From NCBI GenBank assembly GCA_040381075.1, contig JBEIHX010000005.1, forward strand, positions 62,001 through 126,000: DNA of 64,000 nucleotides. Reading direction: 5' to 3'. This stretch comes from JBEIHX01 sp040381075. Lineage in GTDB: Bacteria; Pseudomonadota; Alphaproteobacteria; Caulobacterales; Aquidulcibacteraceae. This document shows positions 1 through 9,020 of this stretch, one piece after another (within the stretch, counting starts at the first letter, position 1; each line of letters starts with the position of its first letter). The notes beneath the pieces are model-generated. The model saw only the letters and a list, made by a program, of their open reading frames with translations. It searched no databases and had not been told where the DNA came from. Made by a program: the position numbers and the translations under genes.

Positions 1-1218
1 AACACTGGCGGCGATTGCGACCTGCCCATCCGGTCCAACCGCCAGTTTGGGGTCAGCGGCGCTGACTGGCGCGCCCATCATCCGTGTCCACAGCTTTCGG
101 CCCTGGCCATCAAACTTCACCAGCACGACGTCGGACTGACCTGCGGGTTTGAGGCCGTCAAAGGCGCCTGAAGCGACGCCGGCGGCGTAGACCGCGCCGT
201 CCGGCGCGCTCACCACGCTGGTCAGCCGCACCGCCCCGGCGCCGGTCGCCGCCAGCCGCTCTGTGAAGACCTCGCTGGGCTGTGCTGTGACGATATCATT
301 GAATCGCTGCAGCCGGCCGGCGATATCGGTGGGGGTCGTCACCCGCTTGCCGGTGGAATCGACCGTCGACTGGACCCCCTTGACCCCCTCCTGACCGACC
401 GCGAACAGGGTTGGCCTCGCGGCGGGCCCTGACAACTGGACCCGCTCGGTCTCCAGCCCGTCTATCTTGAAGGCCCAATCGTCACTGAGCGCGCCCTTGC
501 GCAGGGCCGGGTCAACCAGGCGTTCCCGCTCAAGACGGGTGGCGAAACCGGACGCCGCGAGCTTGGCGTTGACATAGCTGGCGACGGCCGCAAGCGTCCG
601 CGCCGTCTCCCCCATCTCGGCGAGATCGAAGTCAATGGCGGTGTCGACGCCGTTGCGGGTGATCGAGATGGAGAAGCGCACGTCGCCGGCGAGCGCGGCG
701 ACCGGTGTGTCGGGGTCGCCTTCATGGATGCGGGCGCCAACGTAATCAAAGCTGTTGCGCCGGACGGCGAGCTCGGTCTCTGCGCGCGACAGCTTCTCGG
801 CGCGCACAACGCTGATTTTTTCCAGCTTCAGGTCATCGACATACCCGACCACCTCGCTCCAGCCGCGCGAAAAGGCGCTGGCCAGCCGGCTGCGATCGGC
901 CGGCGCGGCGCCGGCCTCTGCGGCCTTTTCGGCGATCGCCTTCAGCTGCGCGAAGCCGCCCCAAGCGGCGGCAAGCTTGCGCGCGTCGCTGATCTGCGGA
1001 TCGCGCCCGGACGGCGGCGCGTCGCCAAAAACGGATCTGCCGGCCTGCAAACGGCGTGCAGCGGCTTCGGCGTCCGGGGCCTTGCGGATCCGGACATCCC
1101 ATGGCGGCAGGTCAGCCAGCGTCATCCCCGGACGTGCGCGCAGACCCGCGCGGTCACCCCCGAAGAGCTGGCCGGGAAAGCCTGAGAGCGAGCCTGAAAT
1201 GGAGCCGAAACCAGCCAT
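1..1218 (-). CDS. flaEY: FlaEY-like flagellar regulatory protein with SBBP beta-propeller repeats (partial, runs off the left edge)
   Basis: The minus-strand frame stays open from ATG at 1218 to base 1, giving 406 residues with the C-terminus outside the window. The first 340 or so residues are alpha/beta sequence I cannot place in a named domain. From about residue 345 the text turns into SBBP-type beta-propeller repeats (VYAAGVASGAFDG, then DVVLVKFDGQGRKLWTR). This layout matches the protein called regulatory protein FlaEY in Caulobacter, which is linked to flagellin genes. The nearby pseB/flmA homologue supports the name. No strong Shine-Dalgarno sits before 1218; the closest purine run (GGAGAA) is about 20 bases up. 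Its start faces the + strand gene at 1315, with a 96-base shared gap. The family name comes from context and remembered architecture. Confidence 0.6.
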   Translation of the reverse strand, partial: MAGFGSISGSLSGFPGQLFGGDRAGLRARPGMTLADLPPWDVRIRKAPDAEAAARRLQAGRSVFGDAPPSGRDPQISDARKLAAAWGGFAQLKAIAEKAAEAGAAPADRSRLASAFSRGWSEVVGYVDDLKLEKISVVRAEKLSRAETELAVRRNSFDYVGARIHEGDPDTPVAALAGDVRFSISITRNGVDTAIDFDLAEMGETARTLAAVASYVNAKLAASGFATRLERERLVDPALRKGALSDDWAFKIDGLETERVQLSGPAARPTLFAVGQEGVKGVQSTVDSTGKRVTTPTDIAGRLQRFNDIVTAQPSEVFTERLAATGAGAVRLTSVVSAPDGAVYAAGVASGAFDGLKPAGQSDVVLVKFDGQGRKLWTRMMGAPVSAADPKLAVGPDGQVAIAASV

Positions 1219-1314
1219 TGCGCCATTGCATCAAAGAGGGTTCTCCAAAACCTTAAGAGCCGCGTATGATGGGCCGCGGGCGCTCCGTCGTGGAGCAATG
1301 CGGGAGGGCTCTCG

Positions 1315-2688
1315 ATGCTGAAGCGCAGGAAGGCCGAAGCCGGGGCAGACGCAGACGCGGGAGGGCAGGCCCAGGCTGCAGGGCAGGCCGGCCAGGGCCG
1401 GCGACGCCCGGCGCCGAGCCGGCGCGGGGCCGGCGGCTCCTGGATGGCCGCGATGATGTTCAATCTCGCACTGCTCGCCCTGGCGGTCACGGGAGCGCGC
1501 ACGCTGAAGGAGGCCACCCAGATCGAGCCTTACGGTTTCCCGGTCACGGAAACCACGCTGCGCGAGACCCGCACTGCAGTGGACGCCGCGCTGCGCGGTT
1601 TGCTCCCCCCGGGACAGGATCCGCGCGCGGCCTGGAGCCGGATGGTGGCGGCCGATCTCGCTGAGGAGGATCTTGAGAGCGCGCGCGGACTGCTGCTCGG
1701 CGCGCCGCAACTGCTCGCTCCCGAGGATGCACGCCGGGTGGCGGCGAAAACCGCCGAACTCGTCACGCTGGACCCGCAGCTGAGCCAGGACGAGGCCCAG
1801 ATCGCCGCGGCGGCGCAGTTGCTGGCGCCGGAGACGGCGGCGCGCTGGACAGAACTGTCGTCCCCGGCGGCGCAGGTCTGGCGGGCCGCGGCGGAATTCG
1901 GCGAAGGCGCGGTCACCGGTCAGGCCGACACCGGCGCTGGTCTTGCCGGGGCGATCACCTCGGATTTTTTTGTCGTTGGCGACGTGCGGGACCTGATCAT
2001 CCAGTCAGGCAACTGGGTGCGGGATGAGCCGGTGGACGTCTTCATTCTCACGCTGTCAGGCATCGGCCTCGGGCTCACCGCCGCCTCCGTCGCCTCGTCG
2101 GGCGGCGCGGCCCCGCTGAAGGCAGGCGCGTCCGTGGTCAAGAGCGCCAAGCGCGCGGGCGCACTGACTGCACGCATGACCAGGCGGCTGGAAACCCTTG
2201 TCGCCGAGGCTGTGCCTCCCGCCCGGCTGCGGGCAGAGCTTTCCGCTGCGATGGCGAGCCCGGCGATCCTGCCTGGACAGCGCGCGGCCAGGATTGGCGA
2301 CGCCTTCAAGCGCGCCCAGGACCCGGCGGGCATGGCGCGTCTGGCTGATGAATTCGGTGAGATCAAAGCCATCGCCAACCGCACATCGCCGGCTGCCGCC
2401 GTGCGCCTGATGCGCAATGTGGAGACGGCGGAAGACCTGAAAAAGACGCGTCTCGTGGCGGAGGCTGGCGGGCCCCGCAGCGTCGCGCTCGCCAAGCGGC
2501 TCGATCGCCTGGCCTTTCTTGGTCTCGCCAAGGGCCTGGTGAAGGTGTCGTACCGGTTCGGGCGCGAGCTTGCGGGCGTCGCGGTTTCGGCCTTCCTGTT
2601 CCTGGTGGCCGCAGCGGCGGCGCTGGCGGCGGAAGGTGCTGCGTCAGGGCGGCGGCGGCGGGCCGCGCGCGCCACGCCGGCTGGCTAA
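1315..2688 (+). CDS. Hypothetical membrane protein with three likely membrane segments
   Basis: The 457-residue product is preceded by GGGAGGG about 7 bases before the ATG. A basic, Ala/Gly-rich N-terminus (residues 1-42) leads into a hydrophobic segment near 44-62 (MFNLALLALAVTGA). A second stretch lies near 239-262 (ILTLSGIGLGLTAASV) and a third near 420-440 (SAFLFLVAAAAALAA), followed by a short Arg-rich tail. The middle is Ala-rich and helical. I recognise no family and no catalytic motif. It is divergent from the flaEY-like gene and upstream of pseB, so a link to flagella or the envelope is possible, but this is only positional inference. Confidence 0.7.
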   Translation: MLKRRKAEAGADADAGGQAQAAGQAGQGRRRPAPSRRGAGGSWMAAMMFNLALLALAVTGARTLKEATQIEPYGFPVTETTLRETRTAVDAALRGLLPPGQDPRAAWSRMVAADLAEEDLESARGLLLGAPQLLAPEDARRVAAKTAELVTLDPQLSQDEAQIAAAAQLLAPETAARWTELSSPAAQVWRAAAEFGEGAVTGQADTGAGLAGAITSDFFVVGDVRDLIIQSGNWVRDEPVDVFILTLSGIGLGLTAASVASSGGAAPLKAGASVVKSAKRAGALTARMTRRLETLVAEAVPPARLRAELSAAMASPAILPGQRAARIGDAFKRAQDPAGMARLADEFGEIKAIANRTSPAAAVRLMRNVETAEDLKKTRLVAEAGGPRSVALAKRLDRLAFLGLAKGLVKVSYRFGRELAGVAVSAFLFLVAAAAALAAEGAASGRRRRAARATPAG

Positions 2689-2760
2689 GCCGATCGGCGC
2701 CACAGGTGGGGCGCCGGAAGCCTTGAGGCGAGGGCGTCGCGCACCGCCGCGAGGTTCGAT

Positions 2761-2840
2761 CAACCTGATCAGCGGGCAACCTGATCAGCGGGCAACCTGA
2801 TCAGCGGGCAACCTGATCAGCGGGCAACCGGATCAGCAGG
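2761..2840. repeat. Tandem array, 16-bp unit, 5 copies
   Basis: Five head-to-tail copies of CAACCTGATCAGCGGG. The first four are identical and the fifth has two changes. The unit contains the palindrome CTGATCAG. The array lies in the 365-base gap between the membrane-protein gene and pseB, which otherwise shows only a CtrA-like site. Confidence 0.97.
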
Positions 2841-3004
2841 GCTCCGCAGACCCCGCGACAGCAATGGTCGGGGGCGACAGCCTGTGCGCCCAGTCCCGCG
2901 CAGACGGCGTGCGCCCGCCACCTGGCGGCTGTCTGCAGGCCCCGTCCTGCAGCCCTTGGCGGCCCCTCTGTCCGGACCGGCGTCCCCCGCGCCTTGACCG
3001 ATCC

Positions 3005-3012
3005 TTAACCAT
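3005..3012 (+). promoter_or_regulatory. Candidate CtrA half-site upstream of pseB
   Basis: TTAACCAT is a perfect match to the remembered CtrA half-site and lies 41 bases before the pseB ATG. I did not find a clear second half-site 7 bases away. CtrA control of this gene is inference. Confidence 0.45.
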
Positions 3013-3053
3013 GCGCCCGGATCATCGATGCAATACTGGCGAGGATTGCGGCT

Positions 3054-4148
3054 ATGGGCATGGCGGAACAGGCGGGCGCAGGCATCGAACAGGCCCGCCG
3101 TGACGGCCTGGACCGCCTGTTGAGTTTTCGCGACTTCAAGTCGCCGCGCGCCGATCTCGACGGGCGCGTGGTGATGGTTACGGGCGGAACCGGGTCGTTC
3201 GGCCACCATTTCGTGCGCCGGGTGATCGCAGAATTCAAGCCGAAGAAGCTCATCGTGTTTTCCCGCGATGAGCTCAAGCAATATGAGATGGCGCAGGTCT
3301 TTCCGCGCCATGTCTATCCCTTTATGCGCTACTTCATCGGCGACGTGCGTGACGAGGCGCGCCTGGAAATGTCCATGCGCGATGTCGACTACGTGATCCA
3401 CGCAGCCGCCCTGAAGCATGTGCCGATCGCCGAATACAATCCATTTGAGTGCATTCAGACCAATGTGATGGGCGCACAGAATGTCGTGAACGCGGCGATC
3501 AAGCGGGGCGTCAGGCGCGTTGTGGCGCTGTCGACTGACAAGGCGGCCAATCCGATCAACCTCTACGGCGCCTCCAAACTCGCCTCGGACAAGATCTTCA
3601 TCGCGGCCAACAACATGGCCGGCGAGAACGGGCCGAAGTTCTCGGTGGTGCGCTACGGCAACGTCGTCGGGTCGCGCGGGTCCGTCGTGCCGTTCTTCCG
3701 GAAACTGATCGCTGACGGCAGCGACCATCTGCCAATCACCGACGAACGCATGACGCGGTTCTGGATTACACTGGATCAGGGCGTCGATTTCGTACTGTCG
3801 AGCCTTGAGATGACCATCGGTGGGGAAGTTTTTGTTCCGAAGATCCCCTCGATGCGCACCACCGACCTTGCGGCGACCCTGGCGCCCGGACTGCCCCAGA
3901 GGGTGATCGGCATCAGGCCCGGTGAAAAGCTGCATGAGGTGATGGTGCCGGAAGATGAGGCGCGCGCCACGCTGGAGCTTGCTGACCGGTTCGTGATCCT
4001 GCCGCCCGACTGGCCGACGAAACGCGAAGCCTACCTCGCGCGCGGCGGGGCGCCGTGCCCGGACGGTTTCAGCTATGCCAGCGACCGCAACCCCGAGCGG
4101 CTGGACGCACGCGGCCTGCAGGGCCTTTTGGCGCAGTCGTTCGGATAA
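3054..4148 (+). CDS. pseB: UDP-GlcNAc 4,6-dehydratase (inverting), PseB/FlmA type
   Basis: This 364-residue extended short-chain dehydrogenase/reductase makes the first intermediate of pseudaminic-acid-type sugars from UDP-GlcNAc. Such sugars glycosylate flagellins in Caulobacter relatives, where the gene is called flmA. The Rossmann motif GGTGSFG is at residues 44-50. STDKAANPINLYGASK carries the YxxxK pair (Tyr171, Lys175), and DERMTRFWIT and GIRPGEKLHE are typical of the family. It is about 30 residues longer at the N-terminus than usual, and GAGG-like purines precede the ATG. The aminotransferase PseC/FlmB that often follows is absent; an unrelated amidohydrolase comes next. Confidence 0.9.
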   Translation: MGMAEQAGAGIEQARRDGLDRLLSFRDFKSPRADLDGRVVMVTGGTGSFGHHFVRRVIAEFKPKKLIVFSRDELKQYEMAQVFPRHVYPFMRYFIGDVRDEARLEMSMRDVDYVIHAAALKHVPIAEYNPFECIQTNVMGAQNVVNAAIKRGVRRVVALSTDKAANPINLYGASKLASDKIFIAANNMAGENGPKFSVVRYGNVVGSRGSVVPFFRKLIADGSDHLPITDERMTRFWITLDQGVDFVLSSLEMTIGGEVFVPKIPSMRTTDLAATLAPGLPQRVIGIRPGEKLHEVMVPEDEARATLELADRFVILPPDWPTKREAYLARGGAPCPDGFSYASDRNPERLDARGLQGLLAQSFG

Positions 4149-4283
4149 GGCCGGGCTGCCGCTTGACGGTGTGGGGGCTCGGTCGATGGCGGCCCGCTGC
4201 GACCGTCGTCAGCGCGGCGAGGTCCTTGACGCGCGCCTCCTGACGACGGAGGAAAGCAGTGTAAGTGTCTTGCGAGGTCCCTG

Positions 4284-5585
4284 ATGCGTAGCGCCTTCAT
4301 CGCCGCCCTGGCCGGCCTGGCCGCCGTTGGTTCGCCCGCGCTGGCCCAGACCGAGGCTCCTGGCGCCGCCACGGCGATCTGGGCGGGCCGCCTCCTCGCC
4401 GCCCCGGGCAAGCCGGTTGAAACCCAGCGCACCATCCTGATCGCCGACGGCCAGATCACGGCGGTTCTGCCGGGCTATCAGACGCCGTCCGGCGCGCGGG
4501 TGATTGATCTGACGGCGATGACCGTGCTTCCCGGCCTCATCGATTCGCACGTACACCTCACCAGCGAGAACGGCCCGACCGGGCGGCTGGACAGCGTGGT
4601 CAAGAGCGATGTCGACCAGGCGTTTGACGGCGCGCTCTTCGCGCGGCGCACCCTGGAGGCGGGCTTTACGACCGTGGCGGATCTCGGGGCGGACGCCGAA
4701 GCGGTTTTTGGCCTGCGCGACGCGATCGCTTCGGGCAAGGTCGTGGGTCCCCGCATCATCGCGTCAGGCCCGGCGATCACGCCGACCGGCGGGCATGGCG
4801 ATGCGCAGGGCTACCGTGCGGACGTGCTCGACGTATTGCGCAGTCCCATGGCGTGCAATGGCGCTGATGACTGCCGGCGCGCAGTGCGTCAGGCTGTGCA
4901 GGGCGGCGCTGACGTCATCAAGATCACCGCCACCGGCGGCGTCTTGTCCAACATCGGCGCCGGACTCGGTCAGCAGCTGACAGACGCCGAACTGGCCGCG
5001 ATTGTCGAGACCGCCCATGCGCTGGGCCGCCGGGTGACGGCGCATGCGCACAGCAAGGACGGCATCGAGGCGGCCCTGCGGGCCGGCCTCGACTCGATTG
5101 AACATGGCTCCTATGGCGACAGCGAGACGTTCAGGCTGTTCCGCAGGACCGGCGCCGTTCTGGTCCCCACGGTCCTTGCCGGCGTCACGGTGGCGGAGGA
5201 GGCCGAGCGCCCGGGCACCTGGATGCCGGCGCCTGTGCGGGCAAAGGCGCGCCAGGTCGGGCCGCGGATGCTTGAAACCCTGCGTCAGGCGCATCTCGCC
5301 GGGGTGCGGGTTGCATTTGGGACCGATACCGGGGTGTCGCGCCATGGCGACAACGCCCGCGAGCTTGAGCTCATGGTACAGTCGGGCTTCACGCCCGCCG
5401 AAGCTCTGGCCGCCGCCACCATCGGGGCTGCGCAGCATCTTCGCCTGGATACGATGATCGGCGAACTCGCTCCCGGAAAGGCCGCCGACATCATCGCCGT
5501 CGATGGCGATCCCCTGGCGAACATTTCCGAGCTGCGGGATGTTGACTTCGTGATGAAGGGCGGAACCGTCTTCAAGTCCCGCTAG
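4284..5585 (+). CDS. Secreted amidohydrolase, imidazolonepropionase/Xaa-Pro (prolidase-like) branch
   Basis: The 433-residue protein starts with a Sec signal peptide (about 1-22, ending SPALAQ), so it should act outside the cytoplasm. The metal-dependent hydrolase core shows HxH at His89/His91 (DSHVHL), a lysine of the carbamylated type at Lys213 (VIKITATGG), metal histidines in TAHAHS (254/256) and SIEHGS, and the catalytic Asp in FGTDTGVSRHGDN. It closes with the usual GELAPGKAADIIAVDGDPL. Relatives include dipeptidases acting on Xaa-Pro or Xaa-Arg; the true substrate cannot be read here. Its stop is 7 bases before the CorA-like start, so the two are probably co-transcribed. Confidence 0.85.
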   Translation: MRSAFIAALAGLAAVGSPALAQTEAPGAATAIWAGRLLAAPGKPVETQRTILIADGQITAVLPGYQTPSGARVIDLTAMTVLPGLIDSHVHLTSENGPTGRLDSVVKSDVDQAFDGALFARRTLEAGFTTVADLGADAEAVFGLRDAIASGKVVGPRIIASGPAITPTGGHGDAQGYRADVLDVLRSPMACNGADDCRRAVRQAVQGGADVIKITATGGVLSNIGAGLGQQLTDAELAAIVETAHALGRRVTAHAHSKDGIEAALRAGLDSIEHGSYGDSETFRLFRRTGAVLVPTVLAGVTVAEEAERPGTWMPAPVRAKARQVGPRMLETLRQAHLAGVRVAFGTDTGVSRHGDNARELELMVQSGFTPAEALAAATIGAAQHLRLDTMIGELAPGKAADIIAVDGDPLANISELRDVDFVMKGGTVFKSR

Positions 5586-5592
5586 CCCCAGC

Positions 5593-6585
5593 ATGACCGC
5601 CACCCTCTACTGTCGCACGGATGGACTGGTGCGCCCGGCCGGCTCTGGGCAGGAGTCGCCCACCCTGCAGGAGCTGGGCGATCCAGCGCTCATCTGGATT
5701 GACCTCGTGGATCCCAGTCGGGAGCTCGATGCGCTGGTGGAGGGCGCACTCAGCATCGACGCGCCGACCGCCGCCGAACGCGCGGCCATGGAGGATTCAG
5801 CGCGTTTCTTCGAGGACGCGGCGGGCGTCACGTTCATCGCGAGCATCCTTCATCTCGACCGCAACGCGCGCCCGGTGCTGGATCAGGTCGCGTTCATCCT
5901 GGCCGCCGGTCCGCCGGCGCGCCTCGTGACGGTGCGCGGCGAACGCGGGCAGGAGGCGCGCGCATTCCGCATCGGCAAAGGACGCGCTTCGGCCCGCATT
6001 GAACGCGCGGCGAGCGCACAGGACGTGTTCGTGGCGCTCCTTGAGGGACTGATCGAGCGCATTGCAGATCTTGTGGAGACGGCGCGCGCCGAGGTCGATG
6101 AACTGGCGCGCGAGGTGTTTGAAAGCGACCAGCATGAACCCAATCTGCGCGAGGTGTTGAAAACCCTCGGTCGCCATGGTCGTCTGGTGTCCAAGGCGCG
6201 CGACAGTCTGTCCTCGCTGCAGCGCCTTGCGACCTATGCGCTGGCGCTGGCGCCACGCCAGGCGCTCGACGCCGAACGCATCAAGGCGTTTGCGCGCGAC
6301 GTCCGCGAACTTGAACACCAGTGCGAGGCGGTGGGGGCGACGCTGACCTATGTGCTCGACGCCACGCTTGGACTGGTCAGCGCCACTCAGAATACATCGA
6401 TCAAGGTGATGTCAGTGGTCTCGCTGCTGCTGCTGCCGCCGACCCTGATCGCCTCGATTTTCGGCATGAACTTCGCCGTGATGCCGGAGCTTCAGGATCC
6501 AAATGGCTATTACATTGCGCTCGCCGCGATGCTCGGCGCATCGGCGGGACTTTACGGCCTCGGAAAGTGGCGGGGCTGGTTCTGA
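5593..6585 (+). CDS. CorA-family divalent cation transporter
   Basis: The 330-residue product has the CorA plan: a long soluble alpha/beta and coiled-coil N-terminal part and two C-terminal membrane helices. The first helix (about 272-292, VVSLLLLPPTLIASIFG) ends with the signature GMNF near residue 292, followed by the short loop and the second helix (about 305-325). The family moves Mg2+, Co2+, Ni2+ or, in ZntB, Zn2+ across the inner membrane as a pentamer. I cannot separate CorA from ZntB here. It probably shares a transcript with the amidohydrolase. Confidence 0.88.
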   Translation: MTATLYCRTDGLVRPAGSGQESPTLQELGDPALIWIDLVDPSRELDALVEGALSIDAPTAAERAAMEDSARFFEDAAGVTFIASILHLDRNARPVLDQVAFILAAGPPARLVTVRGERGQEARAFRIGKGRASARIERAASAQDVFVALLEGLIERIADLVETARAEVDELAREVFESDQHEPNLREVLKTLGRHGRLVSKARDSLSSLQRLATYALALAPRQALDAERIKAFARDVRELEHQCEAVGATLTYVLDATLGLVSATQNTSIKVMSVVSLLLLPPTLIASIFGMNFAVMPELQDPNGYYIALAAMLGASAGLYGLGKWRGWF

Positions 6586-6591
6586 GGCGGC

Positions 6592-7974
6592 CTATCGGCG
6601 CGCGCGCACGATGATGACCCCATCCTTGCGGGTCAGCCGCCAGATCGGCGTCGCAGCGATATTGAACAGTACCAGCACGATCATGCCGATTGCCGGGACA
6701 AGCGCGGCGTTGTGCGGGCCAAAGGCGCGCGTGCACACGCCCATCAACAGAGCGCCGATGGGCGCTCCGCCCATGAAACCAAGCTGATAAATCGACAGCA
6801 CGCGCGCGATGTGACTCCTGGGCGCGAGTTCCTGCACGATCGACCGGCTCATCGTCATCGCGACCCCGGCCAGCAGCCCCCACGCCACGACAACGGCGAG
6901 GAAGAGGTGAAACGGCGGTTTGATGAAGATGGCGAGAATGCAGCCCGCGCCCAGAAACTGGGCGATCAGAAGGGTGCGCCCGGGCCAGCGCGCCGCCTTC
7001 AGGCGCGACAGGACGACGGATGAGACGAACGCGCCTCCCCAGAATGCGACAAAGATCAGCGTCAGGGTGGACGCGCCCCCGGAATAGGCGTCACGCGCAA
7101 GAATTGGCAGCACGACAAGAAAACTGCCGATGATGAAGATGCCGACGGCGAACATGGTCAGCACCATCGACAGCAGGGCCGGATCGGCGCGCACGATGCG
7201 CAGACCGTCTGCGACGGCTGCAAGCGCGCCGCGCACGCCGGTCGGCCCGCCGCCCGCCTGCACGGGCCGGCCACGCTGCAACCAGAGTGCGGCCGCAGCG
7301 CCGAGGCCCATGACGATCCCCTGGGCGATGATCAGCCTGTCGGGACCAAGGCTTCCAGCGAGGCCGCCTGCGAGCAATCCTGCGACCTGGGCGGCGAACT
7401 GCGCGATGGCGGCGAGCGCCACGCCCTGCTGCATGGTCATGCCTGAGCCTGCCTCAACCCGGCGCTGCACCACTGCGGTCAGAATGGCGTCGCGGGCCGG
7501 CATCATGAAGGCCCCGATCGAGCCCATGACGAGCGCGTAGATCGGCAGCATCCAGAACGCGAGGGCGCCGCCGGCCACCACGCTGGCGAGCACCAGGGGC
7601 GGCAGCGCGGCAAGCACATGCAGTATGATCAACAGACGTCGTCCATCGGCGCGCTCGGCAAGGGCCCCGCCGAACAGAAGCAGCGCCAGGGAGGGCGCGG
7701 ACAGGGACATCTGGGCGATGCCCAGCGCGCGCGCATCCTGTTGCAGGACATTGGCGGTGAGATAGGGAAACAGCACCATCTGCAGGCCGAACCCGGCAAA
7801 CCAGCACGCCTGAACCCACAGATAGGCAGGCAGCTCAAAGCGGCTGCGCGCAAGACCGGCCACGCCTTGCGCCTCGACCGCCTCCCCGGCCGCCACGGCG
7901 GCGTGCAGCCCCGACACAGGGCTGCGCACGCCGTCCTGGGTTTCGGCGTCCAGTTTGTCGATGTCTTGGCCCAC
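6592..7974 (-). CDS. Major facilitator superfamily exporter (EntS-like MFS_3 type)
   Basis: The 460-residue protein has about twelve hydrophobic helices, starting at residue 30 or so (YLWVQACWFAGFGLQMVLF). The family signature region between helices 2 and 3 is FGGALAERADGRRLLI, and the C-terminal half repeats the pattern. I chose GTG at 7974 because GGAG sits 6 bases upstream. The open frame runs on to 8682, but that part is antisense to the next gene and crosses a tandem repeat. The gene is tail-to-tail with the CorA gene (6 bases apart). The substrate is unknown; relatives export siderophores, drugs or sugars. Confidence 0.85.
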   Translation of the reverse strand: MGQDIDKLDAETQDGVRSPVSGLHAAVAAGEAVEAQGVAGLARSRFELPAYLWVQACWFAGFGLQMVLFPYLTANVLQQDARALGIAQMSLSAPSLALLLFGGALAERADGRRLLIILHVLAALPPLVLASVVAGGALAFWMLPIYALVMGSIGAFMMPARDAILTAVVQRRVEAGSGMTMQQGVALAAIAQFAAQVAGLLAGGLAGSLGPDRLIIAQGIVMGLGAAAALWLQRGRPVQAGGGPTGVRGALAAVADGLRIVRADPALLSMVLTMFAVGIFIIGSFLVVLPILARDAYSGGASTLTLIFVAFWGGAFVSSVVLSRLKAARWPGRTLLIAQFLGAGCILAIFIKPPFHLFLAVVVAWGLLAGVAMTMSRSIVQELAPRSHIARVLSIYQLGFMGGAPIGALLMGVCTRAFGPHNAALVPAIGMIVLVLFNIAATPIWRLTRKDGVIIVRARR

Positions 7975-8025
7975 GCGCGCTCCAGTGCTTGGCGCAAAGA
8001 TAGCCGCATTCCGCGCGACATGCAG

Positions 8026-8081
8026 CCTTGCCCAGTGGACCTTGCCCAGTGGACCTTGCCCGGTGGACCTTGCCCGGTGGA
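8026..8081. repeat. Tandem array, 14-bp unit, 4 copies
   Basis: Two copies of CCTTGCCCAGTGGA are followed by two of CCTTGCCCGGTGGA. It sits between the divergent starts of the MFS gene (7974) and the gene at 8242. Confidence 0.95.
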
Positions 8082-8241
8082 CAGGACCTGCCGCCGGGCG
8101 CCGATCGCCGCGCCCTGGGAGAGCGGGCGGCGGGCGGCGCGGGCAGTCCCGGGCTCCGCCAGGCGCCCTGGGCCGCTGTGCGCAGGCATCGAAAAATCGC
8201 CGTCGACTCAGTAGAGTGCAGACGTATCTGCGGAGGGGCGG

Positions 8242-8949
8242 ATGACAGGTCCGGGATTGGAGGGCTTTTTTGAGCGTGGCCTGGACGTGCTTGTCCTGGC
8301 GGCCCCGGACGCGCCGCGCGCCGAGGCCTTTGCAGAATTGCTCGCCGAGCTCGGCCTGACGGTTCGCCTGACGCCCCCCGGCATCGACCCGCGCCCCGCG
8401 GCGGGATGCGTGGTGCGACTGGATCAGCGGAGCGAGCCGGGAAGCCTGACGTTCAATCTGGCGTCTTGGCCGGGGACAACGCGCGCCGCCGAGATGGCGG
8501 CCCTGCTGCGCGAGATCGGCCCGCTGGTCGGCCGGCCGGGCCTCGCCGAGTGGGCGGCGATCAGGTTGGAGGAAGATCCCGAAGCGCTGCGGCGCTGGGC
8601 CGAAGCCAATCCGCAGGACCCTGCAGTGGAGGAGGCCTGGGGACGGCTGGAGGCGCTTGAGACTGACGCCCTTCACGCGCATCTGGAGCGCGCCCGCGCC
8701 GCCTTCGCGCCCCCCCCGGCAGGCCAGGGGCTCGAACTTGCGCCTGCGCTGCGCGCGGCTGAGGGGCCGGTGCGCCCCGAGCCGGGCCTGTGGCCGCGCA
8801 GCGACACCGCCCCGCCGGATCGCATGGCGGGCCGCCCGGGACGGCGCGCCGGCGGCCCCCTGCGGGGCGCATCGACACGCACCGTCATGCTGGTGGCGCT
8901 CCTGGTGGCGGGCGTCTGCGCCCTGCTGCTCTGGACAGGAGCAGCCTGA
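8242..8949 (+). CDS. Hypothetical tail-anchored protein with Rossmann-like N-terminus
   Basis: GGAGGGG precedes the ATG of this 235-residue protein. Residues 12-38 (LDVLVLAAPDAPRAEAFAEL and following) form a strand-helix-strand start that loosely recalls TIR-like or other Rossmannoid folds, but no catalytic glutamate pattern is clear. Residues about 95-155 are charged and helical, and 155-210 are Pro/Gly/Arg-rich. A single hydrophobic segment near 214-231 (VMLVALLVAGVCALLLW) ends four residues before the C-terminus, so the protein should be tail-anchored and face the cytoplasm. The DUF2336 gene follows 71 bases later on the same strand. Function unknown. Confidence 0.7.
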   Translation: MTGPGLEGFFERGLDVLVLAAPDAPRAEAFAELLAELGLTVRLTPPGIDPRPAAGCVVRLDQRSEPGSLTFNLASWPGTTRAAEMAALLREIGPLVGRPGLAEWAAIRLEEDPEALRRWAEANPQDPAVEEAWGRLEALETDALHAHLERARAAFAPPPAGQGLELAPALRAAEGPVRPEPGLWPRSDTAPPDRMAGRPGRRAGGPLRGASTRTVMLVALLVAGVCALLLWTGAA

Positions 8950-9020
8950 CGCAGCGGCGCAAGACGTGATTTACTGCACCATGCGCGTCGGATGATTCGC
9001 TGCGGGAGATTGAACTGCCA

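Noticed and set aside
7975..8682. N-terminal extension of the MFS frame on the minus strand
   Set aside because: It crosses a tandem array and is antisense to the gene at 8242; GTG 7974 has a ribosome site.
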